Assembly: GCA_021904315.1 (NCBI GenBank)
Contig: CM038912.1
Coordinates: forward strand, 6,969,061-7,033,060
Direction of reading: 5' to 3'
Origin: Sphagnum magellanicum
Taxonomy: Eukaryota; Streptophyta; Sphagnopsida; Sphagnales; Sphagnaceae
DNA length: 64,000 nucleotides
Position numbers and translations under genes: made by a program. The notes beneath the pieces are model-generated. The model ran no database searches, was not told the origin of the DNA, and saw nothing but the letters and a program-made list of their open reading frames with translations. Of this stretch, positions 61,996-64,000 are shown piece by piece; the stretch's first letter is position 1; every line of letters starts with the position of its first letter.

Positions 61996-64000
61996 CATTG
62001 CCCTCCACACATGAACAAGTGGCACCATTTGGTGTGGCATATTGTAGTCATATAAGCAATTACAAATCACAAAAAATCTGCGTCAAAAGGATGGTTGTTT
62101 AAGGTAATGGATAAAAAATCCACCTTTAATCATAAGAGGTATGCAACTACTGTTACAATGGGGTGCAACATGGTGTCTTTTGTGAATGGTTGTCTTTTGT
62201 CACCTCTACAAGATGATTATGGGGTTTTTGTAATCAAATGTGTCATTTCTATGATCTCAAATTTTTTTGGTGAACCTTAGTGTGAATAGGTTCAACATTC
62301 TTTTAGTTTTGGGTTATTACCTCTTTGGAGGAGCAGCGACATTCATCTTCATGGAATTGAGTGTTTTTTTGTGTGGTTTAGTTTTTGTTAACACATGAGG
62401 TTGGTATTGGAATGAGGCTTGGATTTTCCCATGAGGAATAATGTCTTTGGTTATGTGCATATTCATGCATGCTTAATGAGATTATTGTGATATGTTTTAC
62501 ATTATAGACAATTGATGTAAGTGGCTAGATGTGCTAGAGCATGACAATGACAAAAAAATTAATTTTTAAAATTAAAATTATAATCATTAATTTGCAAATT
62601 TCTTCTAGTGATTATGATTATGATTTCAAATGTGACATTATAATTTTGTCTTTGGAAATTTTATTTCAGGATATTTGTTTGTTTGTTTTGTTTGTGATCA
62701 CACCTTAACCTTCCCAAAACGTGGGGCCTTTCAGTACACTTATGGTATCATTGGAAAATCATCATCAAGGTGGTGTGTACAATGGTCATTTCACAAATTT
62801 TGGCCATAGACTAATAAAGCAAACATTATTGAATTTAAAATGATTTTTGTCATTCGAAGTTAAGTAAAATATATTTAAATTTGATTTTTGGAATCAATCC
62901 ATGCTCTTTCATTGTATTTCCCCATCTATTGGCCCTTTGACATCCCAACCCTTAAAGTATCTGTCTAATGACACTTGAATTCACAATTAAACAAACAAAT
63001 TTTTTTTCACAATAAAGTTTTTTTAAAAAAAGTTTTTTCTTGGAGTTGTGAAAAGGCTTTTTGGAAAGCAAGTATCCCTTATAGCCTTGAAAATTATCCC
63101 CCTTGGGCCAATGGCCCAAGGGTACACTTCTTATAATAAAGAAAGAGTTTTTCCAATTACAAGGTAAGATTTATAAAGGTCTATTGTAACTTCTTTTGGG
63201 TTTCATGTTGTTGATTTGATGTTTCATTAGTGATTAGGAATTGTCCATCTTCCACACACAACATCAAAATATAATGTGATACACATACAATGAAAAAGCC
63301 ATCCATATTAATGAAGAGAAGGTTAATCACAATTAATAAATGTATTTTCTATTTTTTATTTTTACTAAGTAGAGAGACTGAACTATTAGCCCTATTGCAT
63401 GGCCACTTTGTGAAGTGAGAGAAGTAGCCATATCATGTGTAATTAAACAAAATAATTTTGTATATATACATGATCCTTCTAATTACATTGTCAAGTCATG
63501 ATAACATAATTGTTATTTTTTGTCAGTACGATACATAATTTTTGTTTATCAAACTTTCATATTTTGTGTATGTAACACTTAAAGAATTCCATTTGACATC
63601 TTGCATTTAATTGTGAAGGAAAAAAAAATCTTCTTTGTTTTCCAATGGAATGAACCTACCTATACTTATTATTTTAGCAAATTGAATCAATCAAGGAGAA
63701 CCGACCATGCAAAGGAGATGGTTTTGATTGAAGAATTTGGAAAATATATTCCAAAATATTTTAAAACATTTTTTAAAATTTTATTTTTTTGGGGGATTAG
63801 TCATATTTTTGCACAAATCTCTCGCTCTCTTTATAGCATAATTGTAGTGTGGACATTTAATGGAGAGCATGGACATTCACTTTTGAGACGTTTTATTTAA
63901 CTTCAAATTAATTAAAAAAGTTTCGGACTAATTGAAACAAGAAGTTATCTCAAGCCATTTGGTTAGGTAAGGTAACATGATACCATAGCCTAGCGTGAAA
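61996..64000. other. Intergenic DNA, no gene seen
   Basis: A 99-codon frame at 63,601-63,900 is not recognised. A perfect hairpin lies at 63,100-63,122. An inverted ATCAAGGGCTTTCCAA-family trace lies near 62,735-62,780. Confidence 0.45.
63100..63122. repeat. Perfect 10-bp stem, 3-nt loop hairpin
   Basis: CCCTTGGGCC, loop AAT, GGCCCAAGGG. It is GC-rich against an AT-rich background and is followed by T-containing rather than T-run sequence. No adjacent gene is seen that it could terminate. Confidence 0.85.

Noticed and set aside
1..64000. A new multi-gene biological system or biosynthetic cluster.
   Set aside because: Only three intact, functionally unrelated genes are present; the rest is repeats and dead transposons.

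Overview
This window is nuclear DNA of a land plant or close streptophyte. It encodes a plant DREB-type AP2/ERF transcription factor, a plant LEA_2-domain protein and a cytosolic ribosomal protein eL34, the last two split by GT-AG introns. It also carries remnants of typical plant transposon families (MULE, PIF/Harbinger, Ty3/gypsy, a Pif1/Helitron-type helicase). Only three intact genes are seen in 64 kb, and the rest is AT-rich, CpG-poor repeat desert, which suggests a large, methylated, repeat-rich genome. I cannot fix the lineage. The low gene density and the long homopolymer-rich ERF would fit a seed-free plant or gymnosperm, but that is inference.

Layout. Positions 1-27,000 hold no intact gene. 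This part contains a minus-strand SINE-like copy (about 3.72-3.94 kb), a decayed Pif1-family helicase (4.54-6.34 kb), a 796-bp-spaced direct repeat (12.08-13.23 kb), small tandem duplications (17.1, 24.0 and 26.0 kb), a MITE-like element (20.95-21.16 kb) and a fold-back element (25.70-25.83 kb). At 26.97-27.54 kb lies a degenerate telomere-like array. A GC- and CpG-richer island follows, with an 805-codon intronless DREB gene at 29,701-32,118.

From 32 to 42.5 kb there are a PIF/Harbinger transposase pseudogene (34.9-35.5 kb) and a complete but mutated MULE (38,509-40,732). The MULE has 116-117 bp terminal inverted repeats, an 8-bp target duplication, and a transposase broken by seven in-frame TAG/TAA codons and no TGA. 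At 42.58-46.43 kb lies a head-to-head pair: a three-exon LEA_2 membrane-anchored protein (minus) and a four-exon eL34 gene (plus). They share 1.1 kb of intergenic DNA that holds a minisatellite and telo-box motifs.

From 46.4 kb to the end no intact gene is seen. The landmarks are a 25-bp-arm hairpin followed by four 79-bp tandem units (48.64-49.04 kb), an AT-rich desert, a Ty3/gypsy pol remnant on the minus strand (56.1-57.9 kb), an unrecognised decayed coding-like stretch (59.4-60.2 kb) and a second SINE-like copy (61.8 kb).

The three genes are not a pathway: one is a probable stress regulator, one a probable stress/membrane protein, one a housekeeping ribosomal protein. I did not find a convincing undescribed multi-gene system. 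The most unusual signals are the MULE stop-codon pattern, the minisatellite in the divergent promoter, the unusual DREB protein, and several dispersed repeat families with more than one copy in the window.
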